Positions 9,265 to 18,219 of a stretch of 64,000 nucleotides of DNA are shown here, piece after piece. This DNA comes from Leptospira_A sp046736045 (GTDB lineage Bacteria; Spirochaetota; Leptospiria; Leptospirales; Leptospiraceae), in the NCBI RefSeq assembly GCF_046736045.1, contig NZ_CP177134.1, forward strand, positions 1,116,001 through 1,180,000, given 5' to 3'. The position numbers and the translations under genes are program-made. The notes below the pieces were generated by a model. That model was not told the DNA's origin. It worked only from the letters and a program-made list of their open reading frames with translations, and searched no databases. The stretch's first letter is position 1, and each line of letters opens with the position of its first letter.

Positions 9265-9564
9265 ATGCCCTTAAAAATTCTTTTGTTGATTTTATCTTTT
9301 GCCTTTGCCTCCATTCATTGCATCAGTAACAAAGATGATATCTTTTACTCGGGAGCAGAGGCGAATTATAAAATTTTTGAAGCTTTCGCAGTCAAAGACT
9401 CCGCTTGCGGCCAAAATCACAAGATCACTTCTTTTGTTTTCGGCAAAGTCAAACAATCGGATGTTGATGCCTGTACCAAAGCCATCAATCTTATGAGTTG
9501 TTCCTCTTGGGCGATCGGCGATCCGGCACCTTTCCGCTGCAAGTCGATCAATTATAAATTATAA
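9265..9564 (+). CDS. Small probable lipoprotein, unknown function
   Basis: The protein has 99 residues. A signal peptide-like start ends at FASIHC (Cys19), compatible with a relaxed Leptospira lipobox. The mature part has five cysteines, which may form disulphides, and no recognised domain. The residues after the signal (ISNKDDIFYSGAEANYKIF) look tyrosine-rich and soluble. It is the third gene of a tight run (2-3 bp spacing), so it is probably expressed with its neighbours. Confidence 0.6.
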   Translation: MPLKILLLILSFAFASIHCISNKDDIFYSGAEANYKIFEAFAVKDSACGQNHKITSFVFGKVKQSDVDACTKAINLMSCSSWAIGDPAPFRCKSINYKL

Positions 9565-9566
9565 TC

Positions 9567-10049
9567 ATGCTTCGCTATCTTTTTACATTTTCCCAAACGG
9601 AACTGATTCTTTTTGCCCTATTGGGTCTGGCCGGAATTTGCCTGTTAACGTTCGGACTTCTCAAAAGAAAACACAGTCCTAAAAAAGAAAAAACGGATGA
9701 GAAGGAAGATCCTTCCACTTCCAAAAAAGACAAATCAAAACCGGACCAACCTCTCAAGGTGATGGAGATTTTTGATTATAACGGAACCAAAATTTTGCAT
9801 CAGGACGGTACTTATACTGTCAATGACAAAGGTGTGGTTACCAATTATTCCAATTGGAACTTGCTTCCTAAAAAATATCAATCCATGGTCAAAGAACTGG
9901 ACAATCGTTCTCTCGGAGAAAAGGGAGAAGATTATTTTTTGGAAATCCTGAATGGTTTTTATTATGTATCTCTTCCCGGTGGAAAGAAAAAGAGGTATGA
10001 TTCGATTGCGGATATTCCCCCGAACATCCGTAAGAGGCTCGGGGTCTAA
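9567..10049 (+). CDS. Membrane-anchored protein, unknown function
   Basis: The protein has 160 residues: one membrane helix at about residues 11-29 (LILFALLGLAGICLLTFGLL), then a lysine-rich charged linker, then a soluble C-terminal domain starting near residue 60 (KVMEIFDYNGTKILHQDGTY). I do not recognise the domain. It starts 2 bp after the previous stop and ends the four-gene run beginning at 7719. The next gene is convergent. Confidence 0.6.
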   Translation: MLRYLFTFSQTELILFALLGLAGICLLTFGLLKRKHSPKKEKTDEKEDPSTSKKDKSKPDQPLKVMEIFDYNGTKILHQDGTYTVNDKGVVTNYSNWNLLPKKYQSMVKELDNRSLGEKGEDYFLEILNGFYYVSLPGGKKKRYDSIADIPPNIRKRLGV

Positions 10050-10066
10050 TCTGCGGTTATAAAAAA

Positions 10067-11011
10067 TTAAGAAAGTGTAACAGCCGCTCTACCTGGGTTG
10101 GTTTTTATTTTTCCGGATTTAGCCTGATTTTTTGCCGCAAGAGCCGCTGCTTTTTTCTCAGCGTCTCTTCTCAATCCTTCATCTAAAACTTTCACAGGTG
10201 GTTTTTTCAAATCCCAAACGATTCCCACCCAACTCAAAGCTTTCAAAATATAATAGGACAAGTCCACTTCATACCAATAAAACCCTTGGTTCGCAGAGGA
10301 GCAGTAGTAGTGGTGATTGTTGTGCCAACCTTCCCCCATTGTAAGCAGTGCCAGGAAAAAATTGTTTTTGCTGGTATCTCTGGATTCAAAACGAACGGAA
10401 CCGTAAACATGGGAAAGAGAATTGATCGTCCACGTAGCATGACCTAGAAAAAAAGTAGCTACTGCATATCCGTAAACCAACCATCCCCATCCACCGACCA
10501 TATACAACCCAATAGCAAATGTTAGAGGGGGAATCCAATGGTTCCGGTCAATCCAACGCAACTCAGGGTATTTGTAAAAATCGGGAATCAATTTTGCTTC
10601 GTAGTCATTGTATTCATTTCGTAAAAACCAAAACATATGGGAATACCAGAAACCTTTTCGGGAAGGAGAATGGATGTCCTTTTCCGTATCCGAGTATTTG
10701 TGGTGGTTTCTATGGTGAGCTGCCCACCAAAGCACTCCCTTTTGCATCGACATGGAACCGATCCAAGCGAGTACAAATTGAAAAGCCCGGGAAGTCTTAA
10801 AGGAAGCATGGGAAAAATAACGATGGTAGGCGGCAGTGATCCCGAACATGCGAACAAAATAAGAAACCACTGCAACAAGCAGCAATTCCCAGCTAAAGGG
10901 AACCGTAAATACGGTGAAAACAGTTGCCTGAATCATAAAAAAAAGTACAAAAAATAAGACAGGGGCCTGGTGTTTGACTACTGCTTCTACTGATGAATGT
11001 GAATTGTCCAT
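10067..11011 (-). CDS. Acyl-CoA/acyl-lipid fatty acid desaturase
   Basis: The 314-residue inner-membrane di-iron enzyme has the three histidine boxes of the stearoyl-CoA (delta-9) class: HRYFSH, HRNHH and HNNHH, with hydrophobic pairs between them. It introduces a cis double bond into an acyl chain with O2 and an electron donor, adjusting membrane fluidity. The C-terminal 40 residues are Lys/Ala-rich and probably disordered. The start region diverges from lysC, so the 109 bp between 11011 and 11121 must hold both promoters. Confidence 0.92.
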   Translation of the reverse strand: MDNSHSSVEAVVKHQAPVLFFVLFFMIQATVFTVFTVPFSWELLLVAVVSYFVRMFGITAAYHRYFSHASFKTSRAFQFVLAWIGSMSMQKGVLWWAAHHRNHHKYSDTEKDIHSPSRKGFWYSHMFWFLRNEYNDYEAKLIPDFYKYPELRWIDRNHWIPPLTFAIGLYMVGGWGWLVYGYAVATFFLGHATWTINSLSHVYGSVRFESRDTSKNNFFLALLTMGEGWHNNHHYYCSSANQGFYWYEVDLSYYILKALSWVGIVWDLKKPPVKVLDEGLRRDAEKKAAALAAKNQAKSGKIKTNPGRAAVTLS

Positions 11012-11120
11012 TATCCTTAATTCCTACACTCAAGTGAGATACAGCCGCTTGGGATCGGTTGCAAAAAAATTCATTCTACTTGATTCTGCACCCCCCCGAA
11101 CAACCCTGTCCCTAGAAACC

Positions 11121-12338
11121 ATGTCATCTAGAATTGTTGTCCAAAAATACGGTGGTACCTCTGTCGGTGACACAACAAAGATCCAAAACGTAGCCAAAAG
11201 AATCAAAAAATACCATGACCAAGGCCATAAAGTGGCTGTCGTCGTTTCGGCAATGGGCCATACAACAGACGAATTGGTAGCGCTTGCCGACCAAATCTCC
11301 AAAAACCCTACCAAACGGGAAATGGACATGCTCCTCTCTACCGGGGAACAAGTTTCCATCGCACTGCTTGCAATCGCTTTGAATGAGATCGGAGTTCCCG
11401 CACAGTCTTTCACCGGATCACAGGTAAAAATTTTAACCGACGGAAATTTTTCCAATGCAAAGATCGAAATGATCGATCGCACCCGCATAGACCAGGCATT
11501 TAGCAACAATAAGGTGGTCATTGTTGCGGGTTTCCAAGGTATTGATAAAGACGAAAATATAGTAACTCTCGGTCGTGGTGGAAGTGATACTTCCGCAGTC
11601 GCATTAGCTGCTGCTCTGGGTGCGGACGAATGTGAAATTTATACGGATGTGGACGGAGTTTATACTGCCGATCCTCGTAAAATTCCGCAAGCGAAGATGC
11701 ACAAACAAATTACATACGAAGAAATGTTGGAACTGGCAAGTCTGGGTGCGGGGGTTTTACATTCAAGAAGTGTAGAACTCGGAATGAATTACAATGTTGT
11801 GATTCACGTTCGTTCCAGCTTTCACGACAAACCGGGAACTCTTGTTATGAGTGAGGAAAAAATTATGGAAAAAATGAAAGTCAGTGGGGTCACAGCGAAA
11901 GCGGACCAAGCACGCATAACAATTGCAGATGTAAAAGACAAACCCGGAATCGCCGCAGAATTATTCACTCAATTATCCGATAAAGATGTAATCGTGGACG
12001 TAATTGTTCAATCCTCTCCGAGAGATGGAATCAATACGATTTCCTTCACGATTGCTAAAAAAGATATCGCTGCAACCAAACCAATCATTGAAGCTTATGC
12101 GAAAGATCATGGAAATGGGAAAGCGGAAATCGATGAAAACATTGCGATCGTTTCAGCAGTTGGTGTGGGGATGAAATCTCACGTAGGTGTTGCGGCAAAA
12201 ATGTTCCAAGCACTTGCCGACAAAAGCATTAACATTGAAATGATTTCTACTTCGGAAATCAAAATCTCATGCGTCATCAAACAAAATCAATCAGAGGAAG
12301 CAGTAAGAGCCCTACACTCGACTTTTATTGAAAAATAA
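11121..12338 (+). CDS. lysC: Aspartate kinase
   Basis: I place the start at the ATG at 11121, giving 405 residues; the frame is open further upstream but that part overlaps the divergent desaturase gene and has no aspartokinase homology. The protein begins MSSRIVVQKYGGTSVGD, the classic KYGGTS nucleotide-binding start. It has the GRGGSDTSAVALAAAL and EIYTDVDGVYTADPR motifs, then two ACT domains from about residue 265 (VTAKADQARITI; AIVSAVGVGM). It catalyses the first step to lysine, threonine and methionine, and the ACT domains imply amino-acid feedback. Confidence 0.95.
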   Translation: MSSRIVVQKYGGTSVGDTTKIQNVAKRIKKYHDQGHKVAVVVSAMGHTTDELVALADQISKNPTKREMDMLLSTGEQVSIALLAIALNEIGVPAQSFTGSQVKILTDGNFSNAKIEMIDRTRIDQAFSNNKVVIVAGFQGIDKDENIVTLGRGGSDTSAVALAAALGADECEIYTDVDGVYTADPRKIPQAKMHKQITYEEMLELASLGAGVLHSRSVELGMNYNVVIHVRSSFHDKPGTLVMSEEKIMEKMKVSGVTAKADQARITIADVKDKPGIAAELFTQLSDKDVIVDVIVQSSPRDGINTISFTIAKKDIAATKPIIEAYAKDHGNGKAEIDENIAIVSAVGVGMKSHVGVAAKMFQALADKSINIEMISTSEIKISCVIKQNQSEEAVRALHSTFIEK

Positions 12339-12380
12339 AAGTCTTCCCTGTAGAACTAGGGCTATTACTTTTTTGACCAA

Positions 12381-13406
12381 ATGGTTCTTTTTAAGAAAGG
12401 ATGGCTTGTGTTTTGTGTAACAACGGCTTGTTTGTTCACGCATACAATTGATTCTTACGAATCTTTGAATCAAGTCATTGCCATCATAGGCAATCATGCA
12501 ATCACACAGTCTGATTATGATAAGGGAGTTGAAAAATACAAATCACTCTCCCGTTTTGTTCCCGCTCTCCGCAAAAAAGGTTCTCTCCATTCGCAGATAT
12601 TGGATTTTCTAATTGATAGAACCATTGTGGACATTGCCGCAGAAGAAGAATCCATCCAGGTGAACGAAAAACGCATCGAAGCGGAAGTCCAAAAACGGAT
12701 GGAAGCGCAAGGTATGACGGACATTGAGACATTCAAAAAAAGCGTACAACAGCAGTTTGGTTTACCCTATGATCTTTGGCTGGAAGACCTTCCCTATCAA
12801 ATCAAAAAAGGCCAACTTTTACAAATCAAGGTTTCCCCTCCTCTTCCCTCCGAACAGGAGATTCTCACCTGGTACAATAAAAACAAATCCAAGGTAGGCT
12901 TTGAGTTTAAGTTCAGAGAATTGATCTTTTCCCCGGCAAACTCTTCGATAGACGAAGAAACACGCATCTTTCAGGAATTAAACGAAGTTCGAGCCAAATC
13001 CATCAAAGATCCTTCTTTTTTCCGACTGGTAGCATCCGGCCCCAGAAACGAATCCAGATACAAAGCTAGCGGTGGTTTGGTGAACTGGGTGCCGACTTTC
13101 GAACTGTACAAATCGCAACCGACAACAGCGTCTGTTCTCAGTCAGGTGCAGCAAGGCAAAGTTTCCGAAGTATTCAGGGACGATCGAAAAAGATATTGCC
13201 TTGTTTTTGTAGAAGGCATTCGCCCGACTCCTTTGGATGCTGTTAGAAAAGGGATTCAAGGATTATTATTCAGAGACAAAGAACAATCTTCCTTCGAAGA
13301 TTGGGTTTCAAATACCCGAAAGAATACTTCCGTTGTTATATTTGATCCTATCTATATGAAAGAACATAATATTTCCAATCCTGAAGAAAAGTACAACGCG
13401 GAATAG
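12381..13406 (+). CDS. SurA/parvulin-like periplasmic folding protein
   Basis: The 341-residue protein has a signal peptide (residues 1 to about 22), a SurA N-terminal domain (LNQVIAIIGNHAITQSDYDK and LDFLIDRTIVDIAAEEESI), and a parvulin-like segment from about residue 170 (FKFRELIFSPA ... GGLVNWVP ... GKVSEVFRDD). This is the layout of outer-membrane protein chaperones with prolyl isomerase domains. I recall a Leptospira interrogans homologue with a determined SurA-like structure, but cannot check that here. It precedes the spiro-SPASM gene by 2 bp. Confidence 0.8.
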   Translation: MVLFKKGWLVFCVTTACLFTHTIDSYESLNQVIAIIGNHAITQSDYDKGVEKYKSLSRFVPALRKKGSLHSQILDFLIDRTIVDIAAEEESIQVNEKRIEAEVQKRMEAQGMTDIETFKKSVQQQFGLPYDLWLEDLPYQIKKGQLLQIKVSPPLPSEQEILTWYNKNKSKVGFEFKFRELIFSPANSSIDEETRIFQELNEVRAKSIKDPSFFRLVASGPRNESRYKASGGLVNWVPTFELYKSQPTTASVLSQVQQGKVSEVFRDDRKRYCLVFVEGIRPTPLDAVRKGIQGLLFRDKEQSSFEDWVSNTRKNTSVVIFDPIYMKEHNISNPEEKYNAE

Positions 13407-13408
13407 AT

Positions 13409-14959
13409 ATGTCTCGGAAAGATTATTTACCAACATTGGTTGCGGTCTATTTGGATAATGAATCGCTTTCTTTTCTGAACAAACAACCATTCTGGGATTT
13501 ATGGAAAAAATTTTTGTTCAGAGTGGATTCGTTATTTCCCAACATAACAGTTCATATACGAATCAATCAGGATCTTTTAGATAAATTAAAAATCGAAAAA
13601 GAAATTCTCAACCGGTTAAAAACACATACGGATTCGAATGATGAATCTGATTTTTTAAAAGAGATCCTGCCGTTTCTGCCACCTTCCAAATTTCAAGATC
13701 CCGACTGGGACGAAGTTTGTTTTTTATACCTGAAAGGTATTGCTCCTCTACTTGATGTGGAGTTATCTAAAAAATCCTGGAAAAGACATCAGGATTTTTT
13801 CAGTCAATATTCCTATAGTGAAAATTTACCCGAAGGAATCATCCCCACAATTCTTTCACGGGAATTTTTAAGCACATTGCCGGATAAATTACCTTCGGAT
13901 GTACATTCATTCTTTTTGAAAAATATAAATCATTATGATGTGGATATATTTTTTGTTCCTCCCGATTTGCGGCAGTATCGGTTTGATCTGAGAGTCAATC
14001 ATCCCCGCAATGTAAGCCTGATCGAAAATCTATTCCAAAAAATCCCAGAGCCCACTTATCCGGAAATACTTCCCGTATTACAGAAAGATCCGACTATCTT
14101 TCGTTTTGCGCCATCCTATATTGAATGGGAAATTCAAAGAGGATCGGACCAAGATTGTATCTTCCGCGCAAGAAAGTATCTGATTGATAAAAACGACAAA
14201 ACTTCCATTTCTTCGGATCATGTTAAACTCATTCTGAAAAAAATCGAATCCACCTTTCCTTCACCAATGACTATATGTTTGGGAGGAAACGGAGAACCTC
14301 TCTTAAATCCTCATTGGAAAGAAATCATTACCGACATTCTTTCTTTTCCCTTTCTCACCGAGCTGATGATTGAAACATCTCTTACATCCAATGCAACTGA
14401 ATTCATTTCGTATTTGGCAGGATTGTCCGAAGATGAAAAAAAGAAAATCTGTCTGATTGTAGATTTATCTACATTGAAAGAAGATCGATACAAAACCTTA
14501 TATGGAACAGGTGACCTGTCCAAAGTATTGGAATCAATCGATCGATTGAAATCCGTTTTACCGCAAAGTTCATTAAATGTGGAAATGATAAAAATGAAAG
14601 AAGTGGAAGATGAAATTGATTCTTATTTCACTTATTTTGAGAAAAAAAACATCAATGTGATTTTACAAAAGTATAATAGTTATGCGGGAAAACTACAAGA
14701 AAGAAGAGTGAGCGATCTTACCCCGATCCATCGCGAATTCTGTTGGCACCTAACAAGAGATTTGTACATCAATGCCGACGGTTCCGTTGCAATTTGCAAA
14801 CAAGACATTACCCGTGAAGTGGGGAATTTAATCACGGAAGACCTAAAAGATATCTGGCAAAAAGGAAATCCGTATTTTGCAGCCTCCTTTTTAGGCAACC
14901 ATTCCGAAATTCCGGCTCCATGTCTTTCCTGCGATGAATGGTACACTTTTAACGCCTAA
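13409..14959 (+). CDS. spiro-SPASM protein with degenerate radical-SAM core
   Basis: This 516-residue protein has three parts. Residues 1 to about 215 resemble a degenerate nucleotidyltransferase: LLDVELSKKSWKRH, then YSENLPEGIIPTILS and a PPDLRQYRFDLRVNHPRN segment. Residues about 235-430 look like a radical-SAM barrel: EIQRG at 241-245 and LGGNGEPLLNP (291-301) match the E-x-T-R and GGEPLL positions. The CxxxCxxC motif, however, reads S246-x3-C250-x2-R253. Residues 440-516 form a SPASM-like region with C445, C463, C505 and C508. It is specific to spirochaetes as far as I recall. It overlaps the following SpsF-PseG-like gene by 26 bp. Function unknown. Confidence 0.8.
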   Translation: MSRKDYLPTLVAVYLDNESLSFLNKQPFWDLWKKFLFRVDSLFPNITVHIRINQDLLDKLKIEKEILNRLKTHTDSNDESDFLKEILPFLPPSKFQDPDWDEVCFLYLKGIAPLLDVELSKKSWKRHQDFFSQYSYSENLPEGIIPTILSREFLSTLPDKLPSDVHSFFLKNINHYDVDIFFVPPDLRQYRFDLRVNHPRNVSLIENLFQKIPEPTYPEILPVLQKDPTIFRFAPSYIEWEIQRGSDQDCIFRARKYLIDKNDKTSISSDHVKLILKKIESTFPSPMTICLGGNGEPLLNPHWKEIITDILSFPFLTELMIETSLTSNATEFISYLAGLSEDEKKKICLIVDLSTLKEDRYKTLYGTGDLSKVLESIDRLKSVLPQSSLNVEMIKMKEVEDEIDSYFTYFEKKNINVILQKYNSYAGKLQERRVSDLTPIHREFCWHLTRDLYINADGSVAICKQDITREVGNLITEDLKDIWQKGNPYFAASFLGNHSEIPAPCLSCDEWYTFNA

Positions 14960-16505
14960 GCCTTACGCCTTTATTCAGGCTAGGCTGGGATCTACACGCC
15001 TACCTGGAAAAGTATTGCTCGACTTGCCGGAAAACTCCGGTGTCACCATACTCGACCATATCTTCAACCGGCTCATTCGGATTCTACCAAAGGAACAGAT
15101 TGTATTTTTGATTCCGGAAACCGATTTGGAATTGGAAAATTTTTTAAAACAAAGAAACTATCACTGGTTTGCCGGTTCCGAAACAAATGTTCGGGAACGG
15201 TATATTTTAGCTGCCGAAAAATTCAATGCCAAAGATATCATCCGCCTTACAGGAGATAATCCGTTCGTAGATGTCCATTCCGTAGAGTTGCTTATGGAAG
15301 CAATGTATCATCTCAAGACAAGAATGTACTGCCTCTCCTTTCTCGGACTGCCATTGGGAATGGGAGTGGAATGTTTTTCTTATGAAGCACTGGTAAATGA
15401 AAAAAATACAAAGACAGAAACGCGGCATACGGAACATGTAAGTCTCCACATCAAAGAAGATTTGGAAACCTATTCCGTTTTTCGATTGATCCCACCTCAT
15501 CTTACAAAAGAAGAGATGGAATTTTCAAATCGGATTCGAATGACCATTGATGAATCTTCCGATTTAAAATTGGCGAATTTAGTCTGGCAAGAGTTAGGTG
15601 ATATATCATCATTTTTCGGCTCAAAAGAAGTCATTCAGCTTTATCAAAAAAAACCTGTTTTATTTTCTGAAAACGAATTCGTAGAACAAATTCGATTCAC
15701 ATTACCTAAAAATGAATCCGAAAAAAAGGAAATTTACATTCAATACGGTGACCCGAAACAATTCGGTTCCGGCCATTTCGATCGTTGCCAATCTTTATCC
15801 ATTGAATTACAAATGGACGGATATGCCGTGAATATGGATACCAAATCTATGTTAGCTGCTGATATATCGATATTGGATGCAAGAGAAACAATCCCGAAAG
15901 ATGAAGCTACTTTTTTGATCGATAATTTGGAATATAAAAACAGAAAAAACCCTTATGTATTTCTATTACCTCATCCTGAAATGGAATGGAAAAACAAAAA
16001 TTATTTTTCCTTTTATACTTCTCCATTAATTGATACTTACCGGGATGCCGAATCAATTTCCGGGAATTGGTTCGCGTATGTAGGCTCATTGAAAGAAGGC
16101 GATTGTGATTCGTTAGATCGTTACTTGGTAGATATCTTATCTCCTACTTGGAAAATGAATAACATCATCAGAGTGGGTGGAACCAAACCTAAAACCCCGC
16201 TCATTCAATACTATCCTCGTTTGACAAAAATGAATTATCTAAAACATATTTCGGAAGCGGAAGGATTTATTTCTTACTTCGGACAAAGCGTATTGGAAGC
16301 GGTTTATTTGAAAAAGAAAGTGGCCGTTTTTGGAATGACTGAAATTCATAAAGAACTGGGAATGTTCTTATCTCAAAAAATTGAAATTCCTTATCTGGGT
16401 GAACCGAATGATTGGATTCATCCACCAGATACTTGTTTATCCTCCCAACTTACATTGGAAAGAAACGCACAAAATACAATTTTGAATTGGTTAAAAACAC
16501 TTTGA
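14934..16505 (+). CDS. SpsF-type cytidylyltransferase fused to PseG-like domain
   Basis: The protein has 523 residues in two domains. Residues 8 to about 250 are a SpsF/KdsB-like cytidylyltransferase, with FIQARLGSTRLPGK (13-26) and the metal-binding RLTGDNPFVD (104-113), both intact. Residues about 265-523 resemble PseG, the UDP-sugar hydrolase of pseudaminic acid synthesis: YIQYGDPKQFGSGHFDRCQS (268-287) carries the G-S-G-H-x-x-R-C motif, and FISYFGQSVLEAVYLKK is the usual C-terminal loop. It probably makes or activates a sugar acid for surface or flagellar glycans. It overlaps the spiro-SPASM gene by 26 bp, pointing to translational coupling. Confidence 0.78.
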   Translation: MNGTLLTPKPYAFIQARLGSTRLPGKVLLDLPENSGVTILDHIFNRLIRILPKEQIVFLIPETDLELENFLKQRNYHWFAGSETNVRERYILAAEKFNAKDIIRLTGDNPFVDVHSVELLMEAMYHLKTRMYCLSFLGLPLGMGVECFSYEALVNEKNTKTETRHTEHVSLHIKEDLETYSVFRLIPPHLTKEEMEFSNRIRMTIDESSDLKLANLVWQELGDISSFFGSKEVIQLYQKKPVLFSENEFVEQIRFTLPKNESEKKEIYIQYGDPKQFGSGHFDRCQSLSIELQMDGYAVNMDTKSMLAADISILDARETIPKDEATFLIDNLEYKNRKNPYVFLLPHPEMEWKNKNYFSFYTSPLIDTYRDAESISGNWFAYVGSLKEGDCDSLDRYLVDILSPTWKMNNIIRVGGTKPKTPLIQYYPRLTKMNYLKHISEAEGFISYFGQSVLEAVYLKKKVAVFGMTEIHKELGMFLSQKIEIPYLGEPNDWIHPPDTCLSSQLTLERNAQNTILNWLKTL

Positions 16506-17536
16506 AAGACTCTTTATCAAAAACTATCTCACTATCACTTAAAATCACCTTGATTTCGTTAGTTGCCTTAACATCGGTTTACCCGCAGGAAAATTCCCTA
16601 CCTCAGACAACCGAATCCTACCAATCCAAAATTGATTTGGAAAAAACGGGAAGAAATATCATCAATGCATTACGTTATGGAAAATTCGGAGTCGCAGACT
16701 TTGAATGGAAAAAAATCCAAGCCGATATCTACAAAGAAGAGGCGGAATATTCCTATTTGGCAGGTGCCATACATTATTCCCGTTTGGAATGGCCCGAAGC
16801 TAAAGAAGCGCTTACAAAAGCTTTAGCCAAAGAACCCAACCAGGAAGCAGCCAGTTTTTTATTAGGAATGATCTATGCTCAAGAAGACAATTGGAAAGAA
16901 GCAAAAGATACCTGGCTTGAAACAAATCAAATTTCTCCTTATAACCCTTTTTATCATTACAACCTCGGTGTCGCATACTATATATTAGGTGAATATGGAC
17001 AAGCAATTGCTTCTTTGTCAAAGTCTTTGGAATACAAACCGAACTACTCGGAAGCGAAAACAATCCTCGTCAAAACCTATTTGGAATTGGGAAATTATAC
17101 CGAAGCAAAAAAAGAAATCGAATCCATACTCGAAACCGATCCTAAAAATATTATGGCGTCCAATTTGTTAGGAAGAGTTGTTTATTTAACGGAGAAAGAT
17201 CCGAAAAAAGCCCTGGCACTTTTAAAAGACGAACGAATCTTAGGTTGGCGGGAAAAAAAAACATACGCACGTTGTTATTTTGAAGTTAGAAAATGGAGAA
17301 ACGCGGAATCCCTTTTTCGATCGATTGCATTTTCTCCTTTTGCCGATGATTACGATCAAAGTTTTTATTTGAATTTGCTTTTGAATTTGGGGTTGGAAGA
17401 AAAGGCGAATGAGTTTTTTCACTTCATTCAAAAGAAAAATAAAAACGATTCAACGATCGCAGAGGCTTATCGAATGTTGCTGTCAAGCAGGGAAGGTAAA
17501 ACCCTGCTTTATCATTATTTTAAAGTAAGATACTAG
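16502..17536 (+). CDS. Exported TPR-repeat protein
   Basis: I start this gene at TTG 16502, which overlaps the previous stop as TTGA. Upstream TTG codons in frame would extend it into the previous gene without coding support. The 344-residue product has a signal peptide (hydrophobic SLSLKITLISLVALTS, cleavage near YPQEN) and TPR repeats over residues about 85-220, such as EAKEALTKALAKEPNQEAAS and YNLGVAYYILGEYGQAIASL. It is probably a periplasmic scaffold. It is the last gene of the SurA/spiro-SPASM/SpsF-PseG run and converges on the regulator gene with a 4-bp overlap. Confidence 0.75.
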   Translation: MKDSLSKTISLSLKITLISLVALTSVYPQENSLPQTTESYQSKIDLEKTGRNIINALRYGKFGVADFEWKKIQADIYKEEAEYSYLAGAIHYSRLEWPEAKEALTKALAKEPNQEAASFLLGMIYAQEDNWKEAKDTWLETNQISPYNPFYHYNLGVAYYILGEYGQAIASLSKSLEYKPNYSEAKTILVKTYLELGNYTEAKKEIESILETDPKNIMASNLLGRVVYLTEKDPKKALALLKDERILGWREKKTYARCYFEVRKWRNAESLFRSIAFSPFADDYDQSFYLNLLLNLGLEEKANEFFHFIQKKNKNDSTIAEAYRMLLSSREGKTLLYHYFKVRY

Positions 17537-18207
17537 GACGATACAACCGCTTCCGGTTTGGATTGAGTGTATTTCCATTCCACAGCAACACGAATCAATT
17601 TCTCATTTTCGGAGATACTGAGTTTGGTTTTGATACGGGAACGTAAAGTTTCGATCGTAGACGCCGCCAAACCCATGTTCGCCGCAATTTCTTTAACCGG
17701 CATACCTTCCCCAATCATTAAAAACACTTCCAATTCACGATTGGAAAGTCTGTCGATCGGATCTTTTTCCTCTTTTTGGGAAGTCCTGTAAAGATGCCCG
17801 AGGAGCCTCGTAGCCTGAGAAGAACTTACAAAATAATCTCCCCGAAGTACCGTGTGAATCGCTTCTACAATCTGAGTTGTAGTGTCTTCTTTGAATACAT
17901 AACCCATAGCGCCCAATTTAAAGGCCCGATCCACAAAAGTATCATCAGTTAACATACTAATGATGATGACGGCGATATTCGGAAATGCAGTCCGCAATTT
18001 TTTCAAAAGTTGCAAACCGTTTTGATTTTGTTTCAACTGAATGTCCACAAGGACAAGAGTCGGTTGCAAGTTTTCTATATCGGCAAATGCCTTTTCAATA
18101 GTATCTGAACTTCCGATACACTCCAAATCATCCGATTTGGAGATAAGATTGTTAAGAGCATCTACAACGAGTGGATGGTCATCGACGATGTATACTTGCT
18201 TTTTCAT
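17533..18207 (-). CDS. NarL/LuxR-type response regulator
   Basis: I place the start at ATG 18207 (MKKQVYIVDDHPLVVDAL), since the four extra residues from an upstream TTG add nothing and a GGGA ribosome site sits about 8 bp upstream of the ATG. The 224-residue protein has a receiver domain (acidic pair after IVD, phospho-acceptor Asp in LVLVDIQ, Lys in GYVFKED) and a C-terminal LuxR HTH (LSNRELEVFLMIGEGMPVKEI and STIETLRSRI). No kinase gene is adjacent, so it is an orphan regulator here. It follows pntB with a 12-bp gap on the same strand and could be co-transcribed. Confidence 0.9.
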   Translation of the reverse strand: MKKQVYIVDDHPLVVDALNNLISKSDDLECIGSSDTIEKAFADIENLQPTLVLVDIQLKQNQNGLQLLKKLRTAFPNIAVIIISMLTDDTFVDRAFKLGAMGYVFKEDTTTQIVEAIHTVLRGDYFVSSSQATRLLGHLYRTSQKEEKDPIDRLSNRELEVFLMIGEGMPVKEIAANMGLAASTIETLRSRIKTKLSISENEKLIRVAVEWKYTQSKPEAVVSS

Positions 18208-18219
18208 GTTTAATCCCAA

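Noticed and set aside
10974..11120. Upstream extension of the aspartokinase frame by 49 codons
   Set aside because: It runs over the start of the divergent desaturase gene and has no similarity to aspartokinases; the family-typical N terminus begins at 11121.
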